A DNA stretch of 64,000 nucleotides, taken from assembly GCF_001866665.1 (NCBI RefSeq), contig NZ_MLYO01000081.1:44885-108884 (forward strand). The letters are read 5' to 3'. Shown in pieces: positions 24,986-34,029 of the stretch (positions are counted from its first letter, which is position 1; every line of letters begins with the position of its first letter). Source of the stretch: Streptomyces monashensis. Its GTDB lineage: Bacteria; Actinomycetota; Actinomycetes; Streptomycetales; Streptomycetaceae. Below the pieces are notes generated by a model. The model searched no databases and was not told the origin of the DNA. It saw nothing but the letters and a program-made list of their open reading frames with translations. The position numbers and the translations under genes are program-made.

Positions 24986-25753
24986 CTACCGGGCGGTCCA
25001 TCCTCCGTCGGCCGGGATGGCGGCGCCCGTGGTGAACGACGCGCGGTCGGAGCAGAGCCAGGCGGCTGTCTGAGCGATCTCGACGGGGTCCGCCAGGCGC
25101 TGTTGAACAGCGCGCTCGGTGAAGGGCTTGAAGAGCGAAGGGGTGTTGGAGAGCACCTCGTCCATCAGCTCGGTCCGGGTGCTGCCGACGACAAGCGCGT
25201 TGACGCGGATGTTCTGCTTCGCGTATTCGTCGGCCGCGGCCCGGCTCAGGCCGATGACCGCGTGCTTGGCGGCTATGTAAGGGGCAGAGGCGCCGGTCGC
25301 GCGGACTCCGGCGACGCTTGAGGTGTTCACGATGGAGCCGCCGCCGTGTTCGAGCATCACGGCTATCTGGGCCCGCATCGCGTTCCACACGCCTCGGGCA
25401 TTGACGTCCATGATGCGGTCGTACTCGTCATCGCCCATCAGGTGCATCGGGGTTCCGGTGGAGGTCCACCCGGCGTTGTTGAAGGCGGCGTCGAGGCTGC
25501 CGAACGTCTCCAGTGCCGTCCGTGCGGCCGTGCGCATGTCCTCGGCACGGGTGACGTCGGCCACCACGGCGGTGGCCCGACCGCCTGCTGCGCCGATCTT
25601 GTCCACGAGCTCGAGCAGCCGGTCCTCACGGCGGGCGGTCAGCACCACGCGAGCCTCCTCCTGGGCGAAGAGCTGTGCTGCCGCCGCGCCGATGCCGCTG
25701 CTCGCTCCGGTGATGAGGATCGTCTTGCCGTGCAGCAGGCCCCGTGCGGACAT
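24986..25753 (-). CDS. Short-chain dehydrogenase/reductase
   Basis: This 255-residue classical SDR has the NAD(P)-binding TGASSGIG at 15-22, NNAG near 92-95, and the catalytic Ser145 (NTSS), Tyr159 and Lys163 (YIAAK). The C terminus ends FTTGAAIPADGGW. In butyrolactone clusters a ketoreductase of this kind (BarS1-type) reduces the side-chain ketone of the hormone, so this is the best candidate for that step, in cooperation with the AfsA protein encoded nearby. It could equally act on other compounds. Confidence 0.88.
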   Translation of the reverse strand: MSARGLLHGKTILITGASSGIGAAAAQLFAQEEARVVLTARREDRLLELVDKIGAAGGRATAVVADVTRAEDMRTAARTALETFGSLDAAFNNAGWTSTGTPMHLMGDDEYDRIMDVNARGVWNAMRAQIAVMLEHGGGSIVNTSSVAGVRATGASAPYIAAKHAVIGLSRAAADEYAKQNIRVNALVVGSTRTELMDEVLSNTPSLFKPFTERAVQQRLADPVEIAQTAAWLCSDRASFTTGAAIPADGGWTAR

Positions 25754-25912
25754 GGGTCTCCTTCGTGTGGGCACCGCCTCTCCCGTGCCCGGGGAGAAGC
25801 GCGTGCTTCGGTGTGTCTGGTGTACCTGGCGCGAAGATCGTCACGCCAAGTGCTTCGGCTGGCAAGCCGAGCCGTGGCTGGATTTCACTCCTCTCGCTCG
25901 CCCTCACCGGTC

Positions 25913-26770
25913 TCACGCGAAGCGGTCGACATGGCCGGCCGCCCACGCGGCGAAGGTCGTCGCGGGCCTCCCCGTGAGTCGCTCGACCGTGTCCGTGGTG
26001 TGAGCTTTGGCACCGGCCAACTGCCGCTCGGCGCTCGCCAGCAGAGCGTCTGCCATCGCCGGCGAGTACCGGCGCGAGTAGTTCGCGTGTGCCTGCGCAC
26101 GGGACAGCGCTCGGCAGACCAGGGGGCGCTCCAGCAGTTCGGCCAGGACGGCGCACTGTTCGTGGGCCGAGAGCGACTGCGGGCCCGTGAGCTGGTAGGA
26201 GCGGAAGTGGTGCTCGGCACTGTCCTCGTCCAGGACGCGGGCGGCCGCCTGCGCGACGTCCTCCGGTGCGATGCACGCGTTACGGCTGTGAGGGTGCAAC
26301 GCGTATGCGGCGCCGCGGCTTCTGATGCTGGACGCCCAGGCCAGGGCATGTGACATGAACGAACGTGGCTGGATCATGGTCCAGGGGATGCCGCTGTTCC
26401 TGATGCGTTCCTCGTTGCTGCGCTGCCACGTGGTGACGAGGTCGTGCGCCGCGCTGTCGTGCACCGCCGCCGCGGAGAGTTTGACGATGTGCCCCACCGA
26501 GGCGTCGACGGCCGCCCGCACTATGTTCCGGTCGTGTTCGGGACGTGTGGGGTCGTTCGTCACGACGAAGAGGGTGTCGGCGCCACGGAACGCGTCGACG
26601 AGGCTCTCGGGAACGTCGTAGTCGCAGGCGACGTGGGTGACGCCGGGACGCTGTCCGGTGGTGCGAGGAGTGCGACTGGTGAGCGTGATGCGGTGGTGGG
26701 CCGCGAGGTGCCGTACGGCCAGCGGGGCGATCTGTCCGGTGGCTCCGGTGAGGACGATGTGCCGGGTCAT
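25913..26770 (-). CDS. NmrA-like NAD(P)-binding protein
   Basis: This 285-residue atypical SDR/NmrA protein has the nucleotide-binding IVLTGATGQIAPLAVRHL at the N terminus and VGHIVKLSAAAVHD with SGIPWTMIQPRSFMSHAL in the middle. The classical Tyr-x-x-x-Lys is absent, as in NmrA regulators and some quinone or ketone reductases. The ATG at 26770 is 8 bp after the receptor gene stop; a GTG at 26782 overlaps that stop and is an alternative start. It is likely co-transcribed with the receptor gene and may take part in hormone synthesis. Confidence 0.82.
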   Translation of the reverse strand: MTRHIVLTGATGQIAPLAVRHLAAHHRITLTSRTPRTTGQRPGVTHVACDYDVPESLVDAFRGADTLFVVTNDPTRPEHDRNIVRAAVDASVGHIVKLSAAAVHDSAAHDLVTTWQRSNEERIRNSGIPWTMIQPRSFMSHALAWASSIRSRGAAYALHPHSRNACIAPEDVAQAAARVLDEDSAEHHFRSYQLTGPQSLSAHEQCAVLAELLERPLVCRALSRAQAHANYSRRYSPAMADALLASAERQLAGAKAHTTDTVERLTGRPATTFAAWAAGHVDRFA

Positions 26771-26778
26771 GGTTGTGA

Positions 26779-27432
26779 TCACAGTTCTGCGACGGGGATG
26801 CGCTCGGGGTTGGTCTGGATGTCGTGCACCACCGCCTCGGCAGCGACGCCGGGCAACAGCAGTTGCCACATGTCGCTGACGCGTTCCATGAGGTCGGCCC
26901 GCTTGGTGGTGAGGTGCGAGTAGGTCTGCATGCCGGTACAGGCGCCGACGACGAAACGGGCTACCCGTTCGGGGCTGACGGACTCACGGAGTTCACCGTC
27001 CGCTCGGGCCACGTCGAGGTGGCTGCGCATGAGCGCCCGCCATTCCTCGAAGGAGGTGGCGTCGTTCATGCCGTGGCTGCCCTGTTCGACGGCGAGGCGG
27101 ACTCCGGCCCGCAGGATCGGATCGCGTTGCATACGGTCCGCCCACACCAAGGTGATGTCCACCAGACGCTGCAACCCGGAGGACTCGAGGTGGGGTTCTA
27201 TCGTCGCCGGCTGGGCGTTCATCAATGCTTCGGCCAGGCCCTGCTTCGAGCCGAAGTGGAAGTAGAGCGCGCCGAGGGTGAGCCCCGCCCGCTCCACGAT
27301 ACGGGTCACCGACGCCCTCTCGTAGCCGACCTCGTCGAAGACCTCGGCCGCCGCCAGCAGGATCTTCTGTCTCGTCCGCGCGGCTCTCTCCGCCTTGACA
27401 GTTGGCACTCCCAGCCCCTCCTCGACAGACAT
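26779..27432 (-). CDS. Gamma-butyrolactone receptor-like TetR repressor (ScbR/ArpA type)
   Basis: This 217-residue repressor has an HTH that closely resembles ArpA/ScbR receptors: RTRQKILLAAAEVFDEVGYERASVTRIVERAGLTLGALYFHFGSKQGLAEALM. The length and the C-terminal pattern (VARFVVGACTGMQTYSHLTTKRADLMERVSDMWQLLLPG) also fit. It is divergent from an afsA homologue 67 bp away, the classical scbR/scbA arrangement. A palindromic operator overlaps its start codon, implying tight autorepression relieved by a diffusible signal. Confidence 0.9.
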   Translation of the reverse strand: MSVEEGLGVPTVKAERAARTRQKILLAAAEVFDEVGYERASVTRIVERAGLTLGALYFHFGSKQGLAEALMNAQPATIEPHLESSGLQRLVDITLVWADRMQRDPILRAGVRLAVEQGSHGMNDATSFEEWRALMRSHLDVARADGELRESVSPERVARFVVGACTGMQTYSHLTTKRADLMERVSDMWQLLLPGVAAEAVVHDIQTNPERIPVAEL

Positions 27433-27450
27433 AGATAGCGTAATTTATGT
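27429..27450. promoter_or_regulatory. Operator variant overlapping the receptor start codon
   Basis: The 20 bases 27430-27449, flanked by A and T to give ACATA...TATGT arms, match 17 of 20 positions of the two perfect palindromes at 22502 and 22913. The site lies between the receptor gene and the divergent afsA homologue and covers the receptor ATG, so one dimer could control both genes. Confidence 0.72.
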
Positions 27451-27499
27451 TAGCCGCACCGCTGCCGAGCGGGCTGTCCATTCAGGGGGAAAGGCTGGC

Positions 27500-28555
27500 A
27501 TGTCCAACTCTTGTGGTCTCGGACACAACGGACCGCGACTGACCGAAAGGGTTCCTCAGGAACTCGTCCACAAGCTTGCGCCCGACGAGGTGCTGCTCAC
27601 CGGATGGACGACTCACGACGGCGACCGGCACACCGTCCGCGCCCGGTGGCCCCGGTTCCACACCTTCTATGTGCCTCGCAACCAACGCTTCGACCCTCTG
27701 CTCTTCGTCGAAACGGTCCGCCAGACGTTTCCACTGCTGTCCCATGTCGCCTATGGCGTGCCCTTCGGCAGCCATCTGGTCTGGGACGACTTCAGCTTCG
27801 AAGTCGAGCCGTCGGCCATGCTGGTTCCGCGCGGCCCGGCCGACGTCGTCCTGGAGATCACGTGCACGGATGTCCGGCTCCGAAAGGGCTGCCTGGTCTC
27901 GATGACCATGCACGCGGCCGCCAGCCTGAACGGACGCCACATCGGGAACGCAAGCACGCGCTTCACCAATCACTCCTCCGCCGTCTACATGCGGCTGCGC
28001 GGTAAGCAGGATCTCGCCGACATACACCGCAGGGCCGTGCCGCCCCCGCCCGCCGTGCCGCCCGCCACCGTCGGACACTGCCTGACCGAGAACGTGGTAC
28101 TGGCGAGCACCGAGCGCTCCGGCCGATGGCAGTTGCGCGCCGACCTGGACCACGGCGTCCTGTTCGACCACCCTGTCGATCACGCGCCCGGCATGCTTCT
28201 CCTGGAAGCCCTGCGCCAGGCCGCCCACGCGACGAGCCTCACCACGACCAGCATGGTGACGGGGATGTCCGTGTCCTTCGAGAGCTGGGTGGAACTGGAC
28301 GCCGCAGCCTGGATCTCGGTCGAGCCCGTGCGCCGCAACGTGCTGCGGGCCGTCATAGAACAGGAACACGGGAGCGCCCTGAGCGGTGAGATCACGATCG
28401 AGGCCGTCCCCGCCCAGACGGCGACATCCCTGCGCCGGCTCGGGCCACTTGAGCCTCCGGCCGGCGCCGACGTGCCCCACTCGTCATCCGACGCCGACCG
28501 GGAAACCACAGGTCACGTCGGTCGAGCAGCAGCGGCTGGTTGCAGGGTCGGCTGA
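27500..28555 (+). CDS. AfsA/ScbA-type butyrolactone signal synthase
   Basis: This 351-residue protein has two AfsA hotdog repeats. The first spans VHKLAPDEVLLTG to DPLLFVETVRQTFPLLSHVAYGVPFG; the second spans LASTERSGRWQLRADLDHGVLFDHPVDHAPGMLLLEALRQAAHA. AfsA proteins condense dihydroxyacetone phosphate with a beta-ketoacyl-ACP to start hormone synthesis. I chose the ATG at 27500, which follows a GGGGGAAAGG ribosome binding site. It is divergent from the receptor gene, as expected of a hormone synthase under receptor control. Confidence 0.9.
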   Translation: MSNSCGLGHNGPRLTERVPQELVHKLAPDEVLLTGWTTHDGDRHTVRARWPRFHTFYVPRNQRFDPLLFVETVRQTFPLLSHVAYGVPFGSHLVWDDFSFEVEPSAMLVPRGPADVVLEITCTDVRLRKGCLVSMTMHAAASLNGRHIGNASTRFTNHSSAVYMRLRGKQDLADIHRRAVPPPPAVPPATVGHCLTENVVLASTERSGRWQLRADLDHGVLFDHPVDHAPGMLLLEALRQAAHATSLTTTSMVTGMSVSFESWVELDAAAWISVEPVRRNVLRAVIEQEHGSALSGEITIEAVPAQTATSLRRLGPLEPPAGADVPHSSSDADRETTGHVGRAAAAGCRVG

Positions 28556-28584
28556 TCGGGCAGCTGCACAGCGAGAAGAACCAG

Positions 28585-28740
28585 CTCACGTCCCCGGCCG
28601 ACGTGCACGACAGCGTCGCGGCCCACGAAGTTCTCTTCCGCCTGCGGCTGACGCACCCTGAAGTCACCATCGTCCGGGCCGACTTGGCTGACGCCGGCAC
28701 GCTCGTCGACTGGGCCGAGCTCTTCCTTCACCTGGGTCTC
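28585..28740 (+). pseudogene. IS5-family transposase fragment, plus-strand part
   Basis: This frame reads VHDSVAAHEVLFRLRLTHPE followed by TIVRADLADAGTLVDWAELF. It matches the middle of actinobacterial IS5-type transposases (around VWADSAYAG-LVDWA). It ends where the opposite-strand fragment ends, so an internal inversion has scrambled the element. It has no start and is not functional. Confidence 0.6.
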
Positions 28741-29147
28741 GTCGTCGCGGGCGAGACGGCGGTGGTGCGTCAGCCGGCCGAAGGTCCGCTCGGCCACCCG
28801 GCGTCGGAGGATCACCGTCAACCCTGCGCTGCCGGGGTCGCGTCGGACGACTTCGACGTCGATCGCGAGGCGGGCGCCGTGGTCGGTGGCTTCGCCGGGC
28901 AGCCGGTGCCGCCGGTGTTGTCGCAGACGCTTGCCGCGGTCACCCGGACGGCCGGCAGCAGGCCGAGGGGTGTCGACACCCAGGGCGCTGGCGGCCTGCA
29001 GACCGTTGAGCTGGTCGAAGATCCCTTCCTTCGGCCAGGCGGCGAAGTAGCCGTAGACCGCCTCCACGGTGCGAAGTCGTGCGGCAGACAGCGCCAGGGG
29101 ATCCCGGCGCGGTCGACGTGGAGACTGGCGTCCATGATGCGGCGCAC
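28735..29147 (-). pseudogene. IS5-family transposase fragment, minus-strand part, frameshifted
   Basis: The minus strand shows transposase pieces in two frames: MRRIMDASLHVDRAGIPWRC LPHDFAPW near 29147-29060, then TVEAVYGYFAAWPKEGIFDQLNG, and finally EVVRRDPG with AERTFGRLTHHRRLARDDET ending at 28735. These are the N-terminal, linker and C-terminal (VERTFGWL-HRRLARDYE) motifs of IS5 transposases. The frameshift and the opposite orientation of the middle part make this a dead element. Confidence 0.65.
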
Positions 29148-29385
29148 GGGCTTCCTGATCGTTTCCCTGCTCGGCGGCGGCCCGATTCGCGGGTGTCGCC
29201 TGCTGTAGTCCCACGTGGCGGCGATGAACCGGCGGTGCCGGGCCAGAAGTGTGCCGGGGGCGACCGGGAAGACCGTGCGCCAGAGCGGCCGGGGCAGGAA
29301 ACCGTCGGCCCGCCGGCTCAGGCCCGGACGCCACGCCCCACCGCAGGGGCGTCCGGGCTCTAGTCGTGCCGATGCCCCGTCGGCC

Positions 29386-29718
29386 TCAGGCCGACGCCGG
29401 GCTGCCGCTGCGCTCGTCGGTCCCGGCCCCGGCGAGGATCGCGTCGAGCAGCCCGGGATAGCGGATGTCGAGATCCTCGCGGCGCAGCGACAGCAGGTTC
29501 TCCCGTCCGGACGGCCGCTGCCAGATGACGCCGCTGTCCCGCAGCACGCGCCAGTGGTGCGTCATCGTCGACTTCGACACGCCCTCCAGGATGCTGCCGC
29601 AGTTCTGCTCGCCCCCGGTGGCGAGGGCGCGCGCGACGGCCAGCCGCATGGGATGCCCCAGCGAGGACAGGACGTTCTCGATCCGGATCTGATCCCGGGT
29701 GGGGTGGTGGGGAATCAT
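29386..29718 (-). CDS. ArsR-family transcriptional regulator
   Basis: This 110-residue winged-helix protein reads VLSSLGHPMRLAVARALATGG, then SKSTMTHHWRVLRDSGVIWQRPSGREN, typical of ArsR/SmtB-type repressors without an obvious metal-binding Cys cluster. It is divergent from a DHA2 exporter gene. A CAACTG/CAGTTG dyad just outside its start codon suggests autoregulation, and the exporter is the likely target. Confidence 0.87.
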   Translation of the reverse strand: MIPHHPTRDQIRIENVLSSLGHPMRLAVARALATGGEQNCGSILEGVSKSTMTHHWRVLRDSGVIWQRPSGRENLLSLRREDLDIRYPGLLDAILAGAGTDERSGSPASA

Positions 29719-29722
29719 TGTC

Positions 29723-29742
29723 CAACTGTACCCGGACAGTTG
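29723..29742. promoter_or_regulatory. ArsR operator candidate
   Basis: CAACTG (29723-29728) and CAGTTG (29737-29742) form a dyad with an 8-base spacer, beginning 5 bases upstream of the ArsR start codon. The position fits an autorepression site. Confidence 0.5.
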
Positions 29743-29841
29743 AATCGTTCAGCGCCCGCCGACAGCGGCCTCCGGCCCCACGGAGGGCGCGACTTGGCAA
29801 AGTCTCCGCCCGGAACGCCGAACGCCTGCCTCTCAATGCGT

Positions 29842-29871
29842 AAGTACGCAAACATACGTACGGTCGTACTT
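29842..29871. promoter_or_regulatory. Inverted repeat upstream of the DHA2 exporter
   Basis: AAGTACG (29842-29848) and CGTACTT (29865-29871) form a dyad with a 16-base spacer that itself contains TACGTA and CGGT. It ends 43 bases before the exporter ATG. The interior CATACGTACGGT has some likeness to butyrolactone autoregulatory elements, but the match is weak. Confidence 0.4.
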
Positions 29872-29914
29872 GCAGGGGCTCCACGCCCACTGAACCGAAA
29901 GGGGCTGACATCTC

Positions 29915-31387
29915 ATGACCCCCTCCCTCACACCATCGGCAGCCGTGCCGCCACAGCGACTGGGCTGGAGCCTGGCGTTGCTGGCACTGGCCCAGCTGAT
30001 CTTCTCGCTGGACATCAACATCGTGTTCGTGGCGCTGCCGGACATCGGTGCGGACCTCGGATTCCCGGGTCAGACACAGCAGTTGGTGGTGAGCGCCTAT
30101 GTGGTGATCGCGGGCGGATTCCTGTTGCTCGGAGGCCGGGCCGCGGATCTGTTCGGCCGCCGGCGCATGTTCGTGCTGGCATTGACGACTTACGCGTTGT
30201 CCTCGCTGGCAGGCGGTCTCGCGGGAACACCTGCCGTCATCGTCGTGGCGCGTGCGGTACAGGGCCTGGGAGGCGCATTGCTGCTTCCTTCGACGCTGTC
30301 GCTGATCAACACGCTCTTCGAGGAAGGCCCCAGGCGCAACAAGGCGCTGGCCGTGTGGGGCGGCGCCGGAGCGAGCGGCCTGACCCTCGGCGCACTGCTC
30401 GGCGGTGTGCTCACGCAGGCCTTCGGCTGGCCGGCGGTCTTCTTCGTCAACGTACCGCTCGCGGGTCTGGTGGCACTGGCCGCACTGAAGGTGATCCCCG
30501 AGGACGCGGCGGCAGCGGGCCGCCGCCGCTTCGACCTGCCAGGCGCACTGACGTCGACAGGCGGCTCCACGCTGCTCGTACTGGCCCTGGTGGAGGGCCC
30601 GGAACTGGGCTGGGGTTCACCGGTGGTGGTGTGGGCGTTCGTCGTGGCAGCGGTCCTGCTGGCCCTGTTCGCACTGATCGAGACGCGCAGCGCCGAACCG
30701 CTGATGCCGTTCCGCCTGTTCCGGAACCGGAATCTGACGGTGGGCATGTCGGTGACGTTCATCTACATGGCGACGTTCGGAACCCTGCCGTACTTCCTGA
30801 CCGTGCTGCTCCAGGACGTGCACGGGTACAGCGCGCTGCAGACAGGCCTCGCCTTCCTGGTCCCGTCCGTGGCCATCGCGACAGGCACACAGGCGGGCGA
30901 ACGCATGGCCTCGAAGACCGGCGTCAGGACGACCCTGGTGACGGGCTTCGTGATCGGCGTGGTCGGAACGGCCGTCCTGGCACTGGGATTCGACGCGGAC
31001 GCGGGCTACGCCTCCCTGTCGGCAGGCCTGATCGTGTCCGGCGTCGGCCAGGGCATCGTCTGGACGGCCATGTGGATCGCGGCAGCCACCGGAGTGGCCG
31101 CCGACGAACAGGGCATCGCCAACGGCATGGCGTCGACGACGCTGAACATCGGCAACGCGATCGGCCTGGCGGTCCTCACGGCGATCGCGGCGGCCGGCAC
31201 CCATGGACTGGACGGGCACGCGCTGAGGGTGAAGACCGCGGACGGCGGCTTCGTCGCGGTACTCCTGGCCGCGGCGGGTATGGTCATCGGCCTGCTCCTG
31301 ACCTTCACCCTCCCCAGCCACGAGACCCGGACGGTCACGGCCTCCGAGACCACCGGAAGGGAGAACGAAACCCTGGCGGTGAAGTGA
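29915..31387 (+). CDS. MFS exporter, DHA2 (EmrB/QacA) type
   Basis: This 490-residue transporter with 14 predicted helices starts LGWSLALLALAQLIFSLDINIVFVALPDIG. The DHA2 signature follows in GGRAADLFGRRRMFVLALTTYALSSLAGG and VQGLGGALLLPSTLSLINTLF. It should expel small hydrophobic compounds by proton antiport. The ATG at 29915 follows an AAAGGGG ribosome binding site. It is paired with the divergent ArsR gene; a second ArsR/DHA2 pair occurs at 34454-36458. Confidence 0.92.
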   Translation: MTPSLTPSAAVPPQRLGWSLALLALAQLIFSLDINIVFVALPDIGADLGFPGQTQQLVVSAYVVIAGGFLLLGGRAADLFGRRRMFVLALTTYALSSLAGGLAGTPAVIVVARAVQGLGGALLLPSTLSLINTLFEEGPRRNKALAVWGGAGASGLTLGALLGGVLTQAFGWPAVFFVNVPLAGLVALAALKVIPEDAAAAGRRRFDLPGALTSTGGSTLLVLALVEGPELGWGSPVVVWAFVVAAVLLALFALIETRSAEPLMPFRLFRNRNLTVGMSVTFIYMATFGTLPYFLTVLLQDVHGYSALQTGLAFLVPSVAIATGTQAGERMASKTGVRTTLVTGFVIGVVGTAVLALGFDADAGYASLSAGLIVSGVGQGIVWTAMWIAAATGVAADEQGIANGMASTTLNIGNAIGLAVLTAIAAAGTHGLDGHALRVKTADGGFVAVLLAAAGMVIGLLLTFTLPSHETRTVTASETTGRENETLAVK

Positions 31388-32038
31388 GGAGCGGCGGGTC
31401 CACCGCCGACCGGCCATCCCCCGCACGGCCCGCGGCCGCCAACACCTCGGAGGTCCTGACAGAGGCGTCGAACGTGGCGGTGGGTGACGGGACATGCGCC
31501 TCATCCGGCCGGCGCGACGTGACGGTCGGACGGCGCCGGGTGCGTCTGCCCCGGGTCGGACCGGACCGGCCCACACCGACGGCGACGTACCGGCCGAAGC
31601 GGTCGACGACGTGCTGTCGTCCTGCACGGACCGGCCTGCCGAGGCTGACCTGGCGGCCGGCTGATGCGGCGGGTCCGCGCCGTGGCACAGCCACTCGTGC
31701 GCCCGGACATCGTCGGGTCGCCGCGAAGATGCCGCAACGCGCCGTCCATGCCGCTGTCTTGGTGGAAGCCGTCGTTGCTGTTGATGGTGGTGTGGTGGTC
31801 GGTGGGCGTCTCGGCGTCCTGCTCGCGGACCCACTCGACGGCGACGCGGGCGGCGCGGACGCGGCGCAGGTCGGCGTCCCGGGGTCCGCTGCCGCGGGGC
31901 CGGAAGATCTCGCCGCCGACAGTGCCGACGGGGAGCGACTGTGGGCTGGATCACCGTTGAGGTTGACCTCGGGGCAGGGTGGAGGCTCGTCGCAGCGGCG
32001 CGGAGTCGCCCCAGGCACAACTGATGTGAAGGAGCACC
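31388..32038. other. 650-bp gap without a convincing gene
   Basis: Between the DHA2 exporter and the serine hydrolase gene I find no frame with a believable start, ribosome binding site and composition. A minus-strand stretch around 31690-31860 (containing REQDAETPTDHHTTINSNDG) has protein-like composition and may be a relic of a lost gene, but I cannot name a family. The promoter of the serine hydrolase must lie near the right end. Confidence 0.45.
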
Positions 32039-33136
32039 ATGTCCACCAACCTTTCCGCCCAGGGGCAGGACCGTCCGGAACTGAGGGAGGCGATCGAGGA
32101 GTTGGTCGAGTCCGGTTTCCTCGGGGTCCAGCTCCGGGTGAACGACGAGCAGGGCGAGTGGGTCGGCAGCGCCGGTGTGCGCGAGCTGGGCCGGAGCGCC
32201 AAGCCGCTGACGAACGGGCACTTCCGTATCGGCAGCAGCACCAAGAACTTCGTCGCCGCCTCGGTGCTCCTGCTGGTGGCCGAGGGCAGGATCGGCCTGG
32301 ATGCCCCTGCCGACGACCACCTGCCCGAGTTCGGTCTCGACCGGCGGATCACGGTGCGGATGCTGCTGCAGCACACCAGCGGGATCTTCAACCACACCGG
32401 CGAACTCCACGAGGACGGCACGATCGTGCCGGGGGTCCCCTGGCAGGGCAAGGAGTGGGTGGACAACCGGTTCAAGACCTACCTGCCCGAAGAGCTGGTG
32501 CGGCTGTCGTTGTCCAAGCCGCCGCGGTTCGCGCCGGGCACGGGCTGGAGCTACGCCAACACCAACTACGTGCTGGCCCGGCTGGTGATCGAGAAGGTCA
32601 CCGGCCGTTCGTTCGCCGAGGAGTTGCGACGGCTGATCCTGGGCCCGCTGGGGATGACCGGCACCGTGGCGCCGGGCGCCTCGCCGGAGATCCCCGAGCC
32701 GCACAACCACGGCTACTACCGCTACGGGGAGACCGGGCAGCAGCAGACGGTCGACGTCACCCGTCAGAACCCGTCCTGGGTCGGGGCCGGTGGTGACATG
32801 ATCTCGACCACTCAGGACCTGCACACGTACTTTTCCGCACTGATGGGCGGCAAGCTCCTGCCGGCCGGGCTGCTGGCCGAGATGCGCACACCGGAGGCGA
32901 CCGCCGGCTACGGCCTGGGGGTGTTCGCACAGGAAACGGAGGGCGGCACCGTCTTCCACCACAACGGCGCCACCATGGGCTCGGCGGCACTGATGTACAG
33001 CACCCCCGACGGCACCACGACCCTGACCGCCGGGCTGACCTGGGTGGACGACGCCGGCCTGGCGATAGCACCGGCGTTCCGGACCGCCCAACAGCGGTTC
33101 GTCGACCAGGTGTTCTGCGGCAGACTGGGCCGATGA
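32039..33136 (+). CDS. Serine hydrolase, class C beta-lactamase/DD-peptidase fold
   Basis: This 365-residue protein has the penicillin-binding fold motifs: SSTK with nucleophile Ser66 and Lys69, YAN in GWSYANTNY, and HHNGA near the C terminus in place of KTG. Such proteins (EstB-like esterases, DD-carboxypeptidases, class C lactamases) hydrolyse esters, amides or beta-lactams. No signal peptide is visible, so a cytoplasmic esterase is likely. The ATG follows a GAAGGAG ribosome binding site and the end overlaps the MerR start by four bases. Confidence 0.9.
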   Translation: MSTNLSAQGQDRPELREAIEELVESGFLGVQLRVNDEQGEWVGSAGVRELGRSAKPLTNGHFRIGSSTKNFVAASVLLLVAEGRIGLDAPADDHLPEFGLDRRITVRMLLQHTSGIFNHTGELHEDGTIVPGVPWQGKEWVDNRFKTYLPEELVRLSLSKPPRFAPGTGWSYANTNYVLARLVIEKVTGRSFAEELRRLILGPLGMTGTVAPGASPEIPEPHNHGYYRYGETGQQQTVDVTRQNPSWVGAGGDMISTTQDLHTYFSALMGGKLLPAGLLAEMRTPEATAGYGLGVFAQETEGGTVFHHNGATMGSAALMYSTPDGTTTLTAGLTWVDDAGLAIAPAFRTAQQRFVDQVFCGRLGR

Positions 33137-33909
33137 GGAGCGGAGTCACGATCGGGCAGGCGGCGGCGTTCGTCGGCGTCACGGTGAAGACGGTGCGGCA
33201 CTACCACAAGCTCGGCCTGGTCGCGGAGCCGGGCCGGGACAGCTCCGGCTACCGGCGGTACGGATCCGGCGAGCTGCTGCAGCTGGTGCAGGTACGGACG
33301 CTGGCCACCGCGGGCGTACCGCTGGCCGAGATCGGGCCCATGCTCGACGCCGACGCCGCGCGGTTCGGCGCCGCGCTCGCCGACGCCGAGCGGCAGCTCA
33401 CCGAACGCATCGATGAGCTGGTCGCCCGCCGCGACACCCTGCGCCGGCTCGCCGACGGCGACCGGGCCCTGCTGCCCGACCGCGCCTGCGCGATCCTGGA
33501 CCGGATGCCCGGCCTCGGCTTCAGCCCCGACCACGTGGCCGCGCAACGCGAGGCCCTGGTACTGGCCCGGGCGCTGGTGCCGCAGGGCTTCGACGGCTTC
33601 CTGACCCAGCTCGAACACGGCCTCGACGACCCCGAGTACATCGACCTGGCCAAGCGCGGCTGGGCGGCCGAGACCTGGGAACCGGACGACCCGAGGATCG
33701 AAGAACTCGCCACCGCCATGGCCGACCACTACCTCGCCAACCCCGCGCTGCTGGGGGACCATGCCAGCCTCCAGGCATGGCGAAAGGCCTCGGCCCAGTA
33801 CAAGCTGATCAACAACCACCGCGAGGACCAGGCACCGGTCGCAGCCCGGCTGACCACGCTCACCGAGGCCAGACTCCGCTCCGCAGGTGTACCCGTGCCG
33901 CACCGGTGA
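33133..33909 (+). CDS. MerR-family transcriptional regulator
   Basis: This 258-residue activator has an N-terminal MerR HTH (TIGQAAAFVGVTVKTVRHYHKLGLVAEPGRDSSGYRRYGSGELLQLVQVRTLATAGVPLAEI), a dimerisation helix and a C-terminal effector region like TipA-related or multidrug-binding MerR proteins. The start overlaps the hydrolase stop (ATGA), so the two are co-expressed. It probably controls this small operon. Confidence 0.9.
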   Translation: MRSGVTIGQAAAFVGVTVKTVRHYHKLGLVAEPGRDSSGYRRYGSGELLQLVQVRTLATAGVPLAEIGPMLDADAARFGAALADAERQLTERIDELVARRDTLRRLADGDRALLPDRACAILDRMPGLGFSPDHVAAQREALVLARALVPQGFDGFLTQLEHGLDDPEYIDLAKRGWAAETWEPDDPRIEELATAMADHYLANPALLGDHASLQAWRKASAQYKLINNHREDQAPVAARLTTLTEARLRSAGVPVPHR

Positions 33910-33988
33910 CGGAATCCTCGAGCCACCGACTGCGCGCGTCACAGCAGATGAGAAACTCACCCGCTCTCCCCCGCACATGAGATGACCC

Positions 33989-34026
33989 CTCAGTGGGCAT
34001 TTGATCCAGGCGAATCGCCCACTGAG
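33989..34026. repeat. 10-bp inverted repeat at the edge of the kdpA fragment
   Basis: CTCAGTGGGC (33989-33998) and GCCCACTGAG (34017-34026) pair perfectly around an 18-base loop. It lies 80 bases after the MerR stop and just before the kdpA-like piece. It may be a terminator of the MerR operon or a scar of the event that brought in the fragment. Confidence 0.5.
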
Positions 34027-34029
34027 AGC

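Noticed and set aside
29215..32796. A 1193-codon plus-strand open frame
   Set aside because: It runs out of frame through the DHA2 exporter and the serine hydrolase, has an Arg/Gly/Pro-rich composition and no motif. It is a GC-bias shadow.
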